Source of the DNA: Paraprevotella xylaniphila YIT 11841
GTDB lineage: Bacteria; Bacteroidota; Bacteroidia; Bacteroidales; Bacteroidaceae
Assembly: GCF_000205165.1 (NCBI RefSeq)
Contig: NZ_GL883825.1
Span: forward strand, 26,597-90,596
Direction: 5' to 3'
Length of the DNA stretch: 64,000 bases
The notes under the pieces were generated by a model. The model saw nothing but the letters and a program-made list of their open reading frames with translations. It did not search any database and was not told where the DNA came from. The position numbers and the translations under genes were made by a program. Shown here one piece after another: positions 1 to 7,635 of this stretch; positions within the stretch are counted from its first letter, which is position 1; the number at the start of each line of letters is the position of its first letter.

Positions 1-35
1 TTCGTGTGTAAAGCTTTCATAAAATCCTTTTTTAT

Positions 36-1229
36 TTATATTAGTTTTAAACCTGCATTTTTCAATGCAAGCTGGAGTTCCTGTACATGTTCCGCATTGC
101 GGGTTTCCACCTGGACCCGCAACCAACAGGCCGTGACGTTAGACGTGTCATCATTCCGCTCGTGATACACGCTTATGATATTCGCTCCCACCGACGCGGC
201 AATCTGGCTGACCACGAATAACTGCCCCGGCTTATCGTCCAGTTCCACGCAAAAGGTGTATATCCGCCCGCTTTTGGAAAGCCCGCGGTTAATCACGCGG
301 CTCAATATCGTCACGTCGATATTGCCGCCGCTCACGACACAAACGGTCTTGCGCCCTTTTACGGGCACCTTGTTGAACATGGCGGCAGCCACACTGACGG
401 CTCCGGCTCCTTCCGCAATCAGTTTATGCTGTTCTATCAATGCCAGAATCGCGGCACATATCTCATCTTCCGTCACCGTCACGACCCCGTCGAGATACTG
501 TTTGCATGTCCGGTAAGTAAGTTCCCCCGGCTCTTTCACCGCTATCCCGTCTGCAATCGTAGACACTGCGTCCAAGCATTCTATTTTCTGGTGTTCGAGG
601 CTCCGCAACATGCCTGGTGCCCCACAGGCCTGTACGCCATACACCTTTATCTTCGGGTTCAAAGTCTTGATGGCAAAGGCGATTCCACTGGCCAATCCTC
701 CGCCTCCTATCGGCACAATCACCGTATCCACGTCCGGCAACTGTTCAATCAGCTCCAAACCAATCGTTCCTTGTCCGGCTATCACCTTCTCGTCGTCGAA
801 AGGATGTATGAAGGTGTACCCGAATTCATCACGCAGTTCCAAAGCCTTGCGGTAGGCGTCATCGTACACGCCGGGTACCAAACAAATGTCGGCCCCCAAC
901 CGACGTGTAGCCTCCACCTTACTGATTGGTGCCCCCTCTGGCAAGCATATCAGAGATTTAATGCCATATTTGGCAGCCCCGAGTGCCACCCCCTGGGCGT
1001 GATTCCCGGCCGAGCAGGCAATCACGCCCTTAGCCTTCTCCTCATCGCCCAACTGAGATATCTTATAACAAGCTCCCCTCAGCTTGAAAGAGCCGGTCAC
1101 CTGCAAATTCTCAGGCTTCAGGTAAATCTCACTTTCCTGATTGATTTTGGGCGCATAGATCAAATCCGTCCGACGCACCACATTACCTAAGACGTATCTT
1201 GCCCTGTAAAAGTCATCCAAATTCAACAT
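36..1229 (-). CDS. ilvA: Threonine ammonia-lyase (threonine deaminase) with ACT domain
   Basis: A PLP enzyme of 397 aa that deaminates L-threonine to 2-oxobutanoate, the entry step of isoleucine synthesis, or breaks threonine down. The PLP lysine is K49 in the motif GSFKLRGA. The substrate loop SAGNHAQG is at about 73-80 and the phosphate-binding GGGGL at about 175-179. The C-terminal ~75 residues (from YTFCVELDDKPGQL) look like a single ACT domain. Length and single ACT domain match the short ~400-aa threonine dehydratases common in Bacteroidetes rather than the ~510-aa E. coli biosynthetic form. It stands alone, divergent from the TPR gene; no other ilv gene is in the window. The family call is firm; whether it is biosynthetic or catabolic is inference. 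Confidence 0.93.
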   Translation of the reverse strand: MLNLDDFYRARYVLGNVVRRTDLIYAPKINQESEIYLKPENLQVTGSFKLRGACYKISQLGDEEKAKGVIACSAGNHAQGVALGAAKYGIKSLICLPEGAPISKVEATRRLGADICLVPGVYDDAYRKALELRDEFGYTFIHPFDDEKVIAGQGTIGLELIEQLPDVDTVIVPIGGGGLASGIAFAIKTLNPKIKVYGVQACGAPGMLRSLEHQKIECLDAVSTIADGIAVKEPGELTYRTCKQYLDGVVTVTEDEICAAILALIEQHKLIAEGAGAVSVAAAMFNKVPVKGRKTVCVVSGGNIDVTILSRVINRGLSKSGRIYTFCVELDDKPGQLFVVSQIAASVGANIISVYHERNDDTSNVTACWLRVQVETRNAEHVQELQLALKNAGLKLI

Positions 1230-1403
1230 AGTCGTATTTTTATATGCAAAAATGCAAAAAAGAATTCAAACAACCTCCTTCATACGTGTTTTTATGTACC
1301 TTCCCGACAAGTATTCTTCCCGAAAACCCGTAATTAATCAGAAAATCCATTTTCAATCATTGTTTTTTTTCTTTCAAAGCGTTTTCCATGGCACATTTTT
1401 TTG

Positions 1404-1411
1404 TATTTTTG
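1404..1411 (+). promoter_or_regulatory. Bacteroidetes -7 promoter element for the TPR gene
   Basis: TATTTTTG matches the Bacteroidetes -7 consensus TAnnTTTG and lies 65 nt before the chosen ATG. No clear TTTG was found at -33. Confidence 0.5.
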
Positions 1412-1476
1412 CGCAGGATTATTTTACCCGAATCAAAAGAACGGAATTTGTTGAATCAACTAAAGAAAGGATAAAA

Positions 1477-2871
1477 ATGAAATTTACAAAAATTGCTACC
1501 GTCCTGGGAATGGCTGCCGTTTGCACACCTGCACTGGCCCAATACGAGGGGACAAGAGTATACGACCGTATCGGTCACGGGCAAGACAGTATCACGACCT
1601 TAGGCAATATCGTAGCCTACAAGGATAGCTACAAAGCTCAAGATTATGCCGGTGCATACGAACCATGGAAAGCCGTGCTCACCAAAGCCCCTTGCGCGGA
1701 AGTCAGCACGTATGCCTATGGCGCCATGATTTTGGCCAACGTATTAGTCAAAGAACCGGATTTGACCAAGAAAAAGGCTTACTTCCAAGAACTGATGGAC
1801 ATGTACGATACGCGCCTGAAGAACCTTGACGCACTGAACTCCTTTACCAAACCGGACAAGCGCGCCACTAAAGGCGACATTCTGGCCCGTAAGGCTTTCG
1901 ACTATGCTTATTATGGCGCGGGCGTGGCCGACGGTTATTCGTTGGACAAAGCCTACACCATGTTCCGCGAGGGCATAGACCTTATTAATAAGGATGGCGC
2001 AAAAGAGGTTCCCGGTTTCGTATTGGATAAATTCTTTGAAATCTCATATCAAAGATACATGGCCGACTCCACCGCTTTCCGCGAACAGTTCCTGAAAGAT
2101 TATATGGAAAGTCGCGAGGCCTGCCAAGGCATGTTGAGCTTGGCCAACGAAGCGACAGATTCCGTGGCAGCCAAAAAGATTGTGGCACAGTACGACCCGA
2201 CGCTGAACCGCATCGAAACCTTGTTCGCCCAATCCAAAGCAGCCGACCGCGAACAGCTCATTGCCATCTTCGGTCCGAAAATCGAAGAGAACAAAACGAA
2301 TCTGGCTTATCTGAAGTCTGCGCTTACCTTGCTTTCGGCCAACAACTGCGATGACACCGACATTTATTTCAAGGCAGCCGAATATGCCTATAATATTGAG
2401 CCGAGCTACGAATCGGCCATCGGTACGGCACAAAAGTATTACAAGGACGGAAAAGTGGCCGAATCAGTGCAATATTATGATAAAGCTCTTGAATTATGCC
2501 CTACCGACCAGACCAAAGCGGCCATTGCATTGAAGATTGCCAATGCCGTGTCTAAAACGGGAGACTCAGCCAAGGCATTTTCATATTTGGACAAAGCCGT
2601 GCAATACAATGCCAAAATTGCCGGAAAGGCTCATTTGGTACGCGCACAGATTCTGGCCTCATCCAAAAACTTCTCAGAGGCTATCTCCTATTGTACGAAA
2701 GCAGCCCAGGAAGACGTCAGCATCTCCGGATCGGCCAACCGTCTGAAAGAGAAGATTCAGGAAGTACAGCGCAAGAATGCAGAGTACGAAAAGGCCAATG
2801 CCGAATATAAGGCCCAGAAAGCAAAAATCGAGAAAGAAGAAAACTTCTGGAAAGCCGGAGGCAAACAATAA
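1477..2871 (+). CDS. Secreted tetratricopeptide-repeat protein
   Basis: A 464-aa protein with a clean signal peptide (MKFTKIATVLGMAAVCTPALA, cleavage before QYEG), so exported to the periplasm. It consists mostly of helical TPR-like units; the clearest lie at about 300-420, where YDKALELCPTDQTKAAIALK and YLDKAVQYNAKIAGKAHLV are typical. A charged coiled coil rich in Lys, Glu and Ala closes the protein. The open frame extends upstream to 1252, but the -7 element at 1404, the purine-rich AAAGAAAGG at 1462-1470 and the signal peptide all fix the start at 1477. It is a single-gene unit with a hairpin terminator after it. TPR proteins act as scaffolds; no partner can be named from the context. Confidence 0.85.
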   Translation: MKFTKIATVLGMAAVCTPALAQYEGTRVYDRIGHGQDSITTLGNIVAYKDSYKAQDYAGAYEPWKAVLTKAPCAEVSTYAYGAMILANVLVKEPDLTKKKAYFQELMDMYDTRLKNLDALNSFTKPDKRATKGDILARKAFDYAYYGAGVADGYSLDKAYTMFREGIDLINKDGAKEVPGFVLDKFFEISYQRYMADSTAFREQFLKDYMESREACQGMLSLANEATDSVAAKKIVAQYDPTLNRIETLFAQSKAADREQLIAIFGPKIEENKTNLAYLKSALTLLSANNCDDTDIYFKAAEYAYNIEPSYESAIGTAQKYYKDGKVAESVQYYDKALELCPTDQTKAAIALKIANAVSKTGDSAKAFSYLDKAVQYNAKIAGKAHLVRAQILASSKNFSEAISYCTKAAQEDVSISGSANRLKEKIQEVQRKNAEYEKANAEYKAQKAKIEKEENFWKAGGKQ

Positions 2872-2913
2872 TCTACGGAACATCCATCAAAAAACTCCGT
2901 AAGAAAGGATATG

Positions 2914-2948
2914 GCAGGCAGAGGGGGCAGCAAGACCTTTCTGCCTGC
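2914..2948 (+). terminator. Hairpin terminator after the TPR gene
   Basis: GCAGGCAGA (2914-2922) pairs with TCTGCCTGC (2940-2948), followed by TTTCGTTTTCG. It begins 42 nt after the stop codon. Confidence 0.65.
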
Positions 2949-3070
2949 TTTCGTTTTCGCCCTTAAAGGAAACAAGTACACAGCCGGACATACACTTCGC
3001 AAGGGATACGGGACGTAAATATTTCAGACAAAAGAAGTGTATTCCGCATAGTACTGGTTTTCAACGGTTT

Positions 3071-3166
3071 GAGATTGGAGAAAAAATCTCCTGAGAATGA
3101 AAAATCAATCTCAGCCAAACGAAAAATCATTCGGCTGAGATTGATTTTTCGTTTGGCGCAGAAAAG
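3071..3166. repeat. Palindromic intergenic element, copy A
   Basis: In the 700-base gap between the TPR gene and the Nudix regulator. AAAAATCAATCTCAGCC (3100-3116) is the exact inverse of 3133-3149. CCAAACGAAAAATCA (3115-3129) is the exact inverse of 3142-3156. The two stems share sequence, so they exclude each other. The core (3106-3139) recurs almost unchanged at 49832-49865, and related modules occur at 14094-14143 and 30851-30936. The rest of the gap (2949-3070 and 3167-3520) shows no credible gene. Confidence 0.75.
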
Positions 3167-3525
3167 GGAACCATTCTTCGTTGTAAAATAAAACGTATTC
3201 CACTACCCTATTATTCCCCTCACCGTCTACTGCCCACCAAAGAAAACAGCCCCAAGCCTCCTTGTCTTAACTTTTTTTAAAAGACAGGCTTATTGTAATT
3301 CCCTTCCCGATGGAAATACATGTTGTGTTTCTACCAGAGGAAACTCTGCCCCACGTTCCAAAAGCAAAATGACGAACGATAAAAAACTGATTTCCTGTAT
3401 ACAAGAAAAAAACTCCCGAATCAAACCGTACGACAGACATACCCCGTATATTTCTCCAAAATAAGGCGAAACCCCGCACCTTATCATACTTAATATGAAA
3501 AGTATTCCCGAACAGCCCTGATTAC

Positions 3526-3539
3526 ATGTTATATAACAT
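3526..3539. promoter_or_regulatory. 14-bp perfect palindrome, candidate operator for the Nudix regulator
   Basis: ATGTTATATAACAT is a perfect dyad that ends 34 nt before the -7 element of the Nudix regulator gene. Nudix-type regulators of the NrtR/AraR family bind palindromes close to their own and their target promoters. Autoregulation is inferred. Confidence 0.45.
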
Positions 3540-3573
3540 AAAACAGGAAGCTCCCATTCCCCTCCCGCCATAC

Positions 3574-3581
3574 TATCTTTG
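3574..3581 (+). promoter_or_regulatory. -7 promoter element for the Nudix regulator/symporter unit
   Basis: TATCTTTG matches TAnnTTTG. It overlaps the TTG codon at 3579 that would otherwise open the frame, so translation must start downstream, at ATG 3603. Confidence 0.6.
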
Positions 3582-3602
3582 TATGCAAAATACGACAATA
3601 CG

Positions 3603-4382
3603 ATGAAAAATCCCCTACGCGTCGACGAAATGATCAATCCTCACGTCTCTGTTGACTGTGTCGTATTAGGTTTTGACGGCGAACATCTTAAAGTGCTTCT
3701 CGTAAAGCAAACCGGCCACGAAGAAAACGGCTACTATAATAACATGAAATTGCCGGGCAGTCTGATTTACAATGACGAAGACTTGGACGAGGCGGCACAG
3801 CGGGTCCTCTATGAACTGACAGGGCTGAATGAGCTTCACCTCATACAGTTCAGGGCGTTCGGTTCCAAGAACCGGACCAAAAACCCGAAGGACATCAAAT
3901 GGTTGGAACGCTTTCACCAATTAAACCAGAAAGTGGAACGCATCGTCACCATCACCTACCTGACGATGGTAAAAATCGACAAGAAACTTACCCGTTTGTC
4001 CGACCGATACGAAGCTTGTTGGATGGACATTGATGCGCTCTGCCCCTTGGCTTTCGACCACAACCTGATTATCGGCGAAGCACTGTGGTTCGTGCGGCAA
4101 TACGTGCAGACGCAACCCGCAGCCTTGTTCGACCTTCTCCCTAAAAGATTCACAGCAGCCGAGCTCCGCAGACTTTATGAGACGATATATGACCGGAAAT
4201 TCGACGTTCGCAATTTCCACAAACGGATTGCCCAAATGAAATATGTGCTTCCTCTGGAGGAATTCCAGACCGGCGTAGCCCACCGGGCCGCGCGGTACTA
4301 CAAATTCGACCGTAAGCTGTACAACAAGCTGCACGGCATGGGCAAGTCGTTCAACCCGGACGAGCATAATGAAATTTATTAA
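3603..4382 (+). CDS. Nudix-domain transcriptional regulator (NrtR/AraR-like)
   Basis: A 259-aa protein with an N-terminal Nudix fold (about 10-150) and a C-terminal winged helix (about 165-240, around FTAAELRRLYETIYDRKFDV). The Nudix box is degenerate: in GSLIYNDEDLDEAAQRVLYE the RE pair reads RV and the first Glu of the EE pair reads Tyr. It should therefore bind a ligand rather than hydrolyse it, as known for NrtR and Bacteroides AraR, which sense NAD metabolites or sugars. The next gene, 21 nt on, is a sugar/H+ symporter, so control of sugar (probably pentose) uptake is likely. In Bacteroides similar regulators sit beside xylose or arabinose genes. The start at 3603 follows from the promoter position. 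Confidence 0.82.
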   Translation: MKNPLRVDEMINPHVSVDCVVLGFDGEHLKVLLVKQTGHEENGYYNNMKLPGSLIYNDEDLDEAAQRVLYELTGLNELHLIQFRAFGSKNRTKNPKDIKWLERFHQLNQKVERIVTITYLTMVKIDKKLTRLSDRYEACWMDIDALCPLAFDHNLIIGEALWFVRQYVQTQPAALFDLLPKRFTAAELRRLYETIYDRKFDVRNFHKRIAQMKYVLPLEEFQTGVAHRAARYYKFDRKLYNKLHGMGKSFNPDEHNEIY

Positions 4383-4403
4383 TTTAACATCAAACGAATC
4401 ATC

Positions 4404-5870
4404 ATGAACTTGACACAAGAAGGAGACAGACTGTATTTGTACTCCATTACCACCGTAGCCATCTTGGGTGGACTGTTGTTCGGCTACGACACGGCAGTGA
4501 TTTCCGGTGCCGAAAAAGGGCTTGAAGCCTTTTTCCTCACCGCGACGGATTTCCAGTATGACAAGGTGATGCACGGCATCACCTCGTCCAGTGCATTGAT
4601 CGGTTGCGTCATCGGCGGCGCCATATCCGGTTACCTGGCCTCCCGCCTGGGGCGGCGCGATTCCCTCCGTCTGGCTTCCGTCATGTTTTTCCTCTCCGCA
4701 TTGGGTTCCTACTATCCGGAGTTTCTTTTCTTCGAATACGGAAAGGCCAACTGGGACTTGCTGATTGCCTTCAACCTCTATCGTGTGTTGGGCGGAATCG
4801 GTGTCGGGTTGGCTTCTGCCGTCTGTCCGATGTATATCGCCGAGATTGCCCCTTCCCACATCCGCGGCACACTGGTGTCGTGCAACCAGTTTGCCATTAT
4901 CTTCGGCATGCTCGTAGTCTATTTCGTCAACTATATGATTATGGGCGACCATCAGAATCCTGTCATCCTGAAAGACACCGTAAGCGGTGTGATGTCTGTC
5001 AGCCCCGAATCCGACATGTGGAGCGTGTACGAGGGTTGGCGTTACATGTTCGGGTCCGAAGCTTTCCCGGCTGCCTTGTTCGGCCTGTTGCTGTTCTGCG
5101 TCCCCAAGACTCCCCGCTATTTAGTGATGTGCGGTGAAGACGACCGTGCGTTTGCCATTTTGGAGAAAATCAATGGCCGCAATGTGGCCGGAAAGGTACT
5201 GGAAGAAATCAAACAGACGTCCAAGGAAAAGACTGAAAAGCTGTTCACTTACGGCGTGGCAGTCATCGTCATCGGCATTCTGCTCTCCGTCTTCCAACAA
5301 GCCATCGGCATCAATGCGGTGCTTTACTATGCCCCCCGCATATTTGAAAGTGCCGGTGCCGAAGGAGGCGGCATGATGCAGACCGTCATCATGGGTGTGG
5401 TCAACATCCTTTTCACTCTGGTAGCCATTTTCACCGTCGACCGTTTCGGACGCAAACCGTTGCTCATCATCGGTTCCATCGGTATGGCTGTCGGTGCTTT
5501 TGCCGTAGCCCTTTGCGACCAGATGGGCATCAAAGGCATCGTTCCGGTTCTGTCCGTCATCGTGTACGCTGCATTCTTCATGATGTCATGGGGGCCGATT
5601 TGTTGGGTCCTCATTGCCGAGATCTTCCCCAACACCATCCGTGGAAAAGCCGTAGCCATCGCCGTAGCGTTCCAATGGGTGTTCAACTACTTGGTGTCTT
5701 CCACCTTTCCGGCTTTGTACGATTTCAGCCCTATGTTCGCTTACAGCCTGTATGGCATCATCTGCCTGCTTGCAGCCCTGTTCGTCTGGAAGAGCGTGCC
5801 CGAAACCAAAGGCAAGACATTGGAGGACATGACGGCACTCTGGAAGAACCGCCTGAAAAAGAAAGCATGA
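4404..5870 (+). CDS. MFS sugar/H+ symporter (XylE-like)
   Basis: A 488-aa inner-membrane transporter of the sugar porter family with about twelve membrane segments. It carries the family marks GGLLFGYDTAVISGA in helix 1, GRRDSLR and DRFGRKPL in the 2-3 and 8-9 loops, PKTPRYL after helix 6, QQAIGINAVLYYAP in helix 7, and PETKGKTLE at the C-terminus. It should import a monosaccharide with a proton. Xylose or arabinose is favoured because it lies 21 nt behind a Nudix-type sugar regulator, but the substrate is not proven by sequence. A strong bidirectional hairpin follows. Confidence 0.88.
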   Translation: MNLTQEGDRLYLYSITTVAILGGLLFGYDTAVISGAEKGLEAFFLTATDFQYDKVMHGITSSSALIGCVIGGAISGYLASRLGRRDSLRLASVMFFLSALGSYYPEFLFFEYGKANWDLLIAFNLYRVLGGIGVGLASAVCPMYIAEIAPSHIRGTLVSCNQFAIIFGMLVVYFVNYMIMGDHQNPVILKDTVSGVMSVSPESDMWSVYEGWRYMFGSEAFPAALFGLLLFCVPKTPRYLVMCGEDDRAFAILEKINGRNVAGKVLEEIKQTSKEKTEKLFTYGVAVIVIGILLSVFQQAIGINAVLYYAPRIFESAGAEGGGMMQTVIMGVVNILFTLVAIFTVDRFGRKPLLIIGSIGMAVGAFAVALCDQMGIKGIVPVLSVIVYAAFFMMSWGPICWVLIAEIFPNTIRGKAVAIAVAFQWVFNYLVSSTFPALYDFSPMFAYSLYGIICLLAALFVWKSVPETKGKTLEDMTALWKNRLKKKA

Positions 5871-5906
5871 ACCTAACGGCGGCTTCTGCCGCAAGGTCCA
5901 TCCCGT

Positions 5907-5966
5907 AATAGGAAACTCCTCCGGCCGACTACCGCAAAGCGATGTCAGCCGGAGGAGTTTCCTATT
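5907..5966. terminator. Bidirectional terminator, 19-bp stem
   Basis: AATAGGAAACTCCTCCGGC (5907-5925) pairs perfectly with 5948-5966. It lies between the convergent symporter and ketopantoate-reductase-like genes and can end both. Confidence 0.85.
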
Positions 5967-5992
5967 TCAGTTTCTGCTCGGGCTGTCCTCGT

Positions 5993-6943
5993 TCAGGAGT
6001 TCCTGAATTTCGCTACCACCCGTTCGTATGTCGGAGCCTCTATCCCCTGCTTCCGGCAGGCATCCAACATGTCGAACAACTGCCCTTGTATTTCAGACTC
6101 CCGTCCTTTCTTCAAGTCTTTCTGCAAAGAAGAAGTCGTCTGTGGGTCTAAGGCATCTATGACTCGCAGGTTAGCCGCCACAGGGTCTTCCCGGAAACGG
6201 ATGCCCAGGCTCTCTCCCAACGCCTTGCTCTCTTTCATCAGGCCGATGAACACTTCCCGTTCCTCACCATCTCTCTGTACGGCTCCCATCGGTACGTCAA
6301 AGAAAGCCCCTGTTCCGGCCATCGCGCTGATAAATCCCCATTTGGCAAAAGTATCCCGGTCTATGTCATCCGAAAGAATCGCTTTCACTCCCGCGTCCGC
6401 CAACACGCGGCGGACTGTTTCGAGCTCTTCCGGAGAAACACCGTCCCCGGGACGTGCCCCGAACACAAGTTTGCACACCTGGCCGCTCTGTGTCACCTCG
6501 CCCGGAGCCTGGATATATCCTACGATATAAATGCAACCGTCGATGACCCGTGAACCGGGACAAGCACGGGCAATTCGCGGCCCCGAACCGTACACATTCA
6601 GGATGGGCAGCACCACGGTATGCCCATCCGAGGCACGGATGATGCAATCCGCCACGGAATCGACGGAATACCCTTTCACGCAGACCAATATCAGCTCGGC
6701 CTTCCCCCGATAAGTTTCGGTCGTAGCCACACCTATCTCTCCCGGACGTTCCTCTGCCCCGTCGTAAACATAACACGGGACAACCTGCTCTCCTTTGATT
6801 CCCGAATGGAAACGCAACCCATGCGCCAACATTTTTTCCTTGTGCTCCCCGCGAGCCACACACGTTACTTCATTCCCGGCCAAGGCCAACAGAGCTGCCA
6901 AAGAGCCGCCCACGCCTCCGGCGCCTATCACTAAACATTTCAT
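5993..6943 (-). CDS. 2-dehydropantoate 2-reductase family protein
   Basis: A 316-aa NAD(P)-dependent oxidoreductase of the PanE/ApbA family, which reduces ketopantoate to pantoate for CoA synthesis. The dinucleotide-binding GAGGVGG is at residues 7-13. A Rossmann domain (1-~170) is followed by the helical C-terminal domain with FAKWGFISAMAG. The Lys there aligns with the PanE catalytic lysine, but the Asn four residues on in E. coli PanE is not conserved (Ile/Ser here), so the true substrate may differ. It follows a TlpA-like lipoprotein gene by 10 nt and is probably cotranscribed with it. Family confident, reaction less so. Confidence 0.8.
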   Translation of the reverse strand: MKCLVIGAGGVGGSLAALLALAGNEVTCVARGEHKEKMLAHGLRFHSGIKGEQVVPCYVYDGAEERPGEIGVATTETYRGKAELILVCVKGYSVDSVADCIIRASDGHTVVLPILNVYGSGPRIARACPGSRVIDGCIYIVGYIQAPGEVTQSGQVCKLVFGARPGDGVSPEELETVRRVLADAGVKAILSDDIDRDTFAKWGFISAMAGTGAFFDVPMGAVQRDGEEREVFIGLMKESKALGESLGIRFREDPVAANLRVIDALDPQTTSSLQKDLKKGRESEIQGQLFDMLDACRKQGIEAPTYERVVAKFRNS

Positions 6944-6953
6944 AATCTCAAAC

Positions 6954-7499
6954 TTACTTTTCCGTATCTTTTATTTCCGTCAATACACGTTCTATCTCGT
7001 ACGTCAAGTCCTCCGACGTTGCCAAAGGAGAGTCCGTAAAAACCGCCCGGACGACCCGCGACGCATCCACGACGTAGATGCGGGGTATGGACGAATAAGC
7101 AAACAAATGGTAAACCGTGCGGTCGGTCTGTGCGGAAAAAGGTATCGTAAGTCCGTTGTCCGCCCAATACTCTCCGACAACTACCGCGTCCTGATCCCGG
7201 CTGATGGCCATAAAAACCATACGGCCGTCCGCTCCGTACCTTTCGTACATTTGTTGTACGAGCGGAAATTCACGGCGACAATCCCCGCACTCCGTATTGA
7301 AGAACAATATGAACGAAGGTTGCCCTTGCAAACTTCCGCTCTCCACCACCCGTCCGTCATTCATCACTACGGTAAATTCCGGTAACACGTCTCCCACTTC
7401 CACCGCATCCGGCTGCATGCCGGCATCTTCCTTTTCATTGACGCAAGAAGAAACCAGGGACAGTAATCCTATAATAAAATAACGTACGTCTATTTTCAT
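6954..7499 (-). CDS. TlpA-like thioredoxin-fold lipoprotein
   Basis: A 181-aa lipoprotein. The lipobox is LVSSC with C19 as the lipidated residue. A thioredoxin fold follows, with the redox motif CGDC (C71, C74) after FILFFNTE. It should sit on the periplasmic side of a membrane and exchange disulfides, like ResA/TlpA proteins. The frame is open to 7610, but the lipoprotein signal starting MKIDVRYFIIGLLSL and a -7 element at 7527-7534 support 7499 as the start. It lies 10 nt upstream of the PanE-like gene; no functional link between the two is obvious. Confidence 0.85.
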   Translation of the reverse strand: MKIDVRYFIIGLLSLVSSCVNEKEDAGMQPDAVEVGDVLPEFTVVMNDGRVVESGSLQGQPSFILFFNTECGDCRREFPLVQQMYERYGADGRMVFMAISRDQDAVVVGEYWADNGLTIPFSAQTDRTVYHLFAYSSIPRIYVVDASRVVRAVFTDSPLATSEDLTYEIERVLTEIKDTEK

Positions 7500-7526
7500 G
7501 TCACACATCCTCACAAAACCTATCGG

Positions 7527-7534
7527 CAAATATA
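7527..7534 (-). promoter_or_regulatory. -7 promoter element for the TlpA-like gene
   Basis: On the minus strand this reads TATATTTG (TAnnTTTG), 28 nt before the ATG at 7499. Confidence 0.5.
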
Positions 7535-7580
7535 CTATTTTCCGAAAGAAGAAAAAAGCTTTGCATGCAGATATTGAAGA

Positions 7581-7607
7581 AGCCCGCCCGACAATACCGG
7601 GCGGGCT
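7581..7607 (-). terminator. Terminator after the alginate-lyase-family gene
   Basis: AGCCCGCCCG (7581-7590) pairs perfectly with CGGGCGGGCT (7598-7607) across a 7-nt loop, 29 nt past the stop on the minus strand. The following U-tract is weak (TTCTTC). Confidence 0.65.
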
Positions 7608-7635
7608 CACCTGCTCTTGATGTGTCCATTCCGTC

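Noticed and set aside
3579..3602. Upstream TTG start for the Nudix regulator
   Set aside because: The TTG lies inside the -7 element TATCTTTG, so it cannot be in the mRNA.
3921..4952. 343-aa open frame on the minus strand across the Nudix regulator and symporter genes
   Set aside because: It is antisense to two well-recognised genes and its translation is His/Gln-rich with no family match, as expected of a shadow frame.
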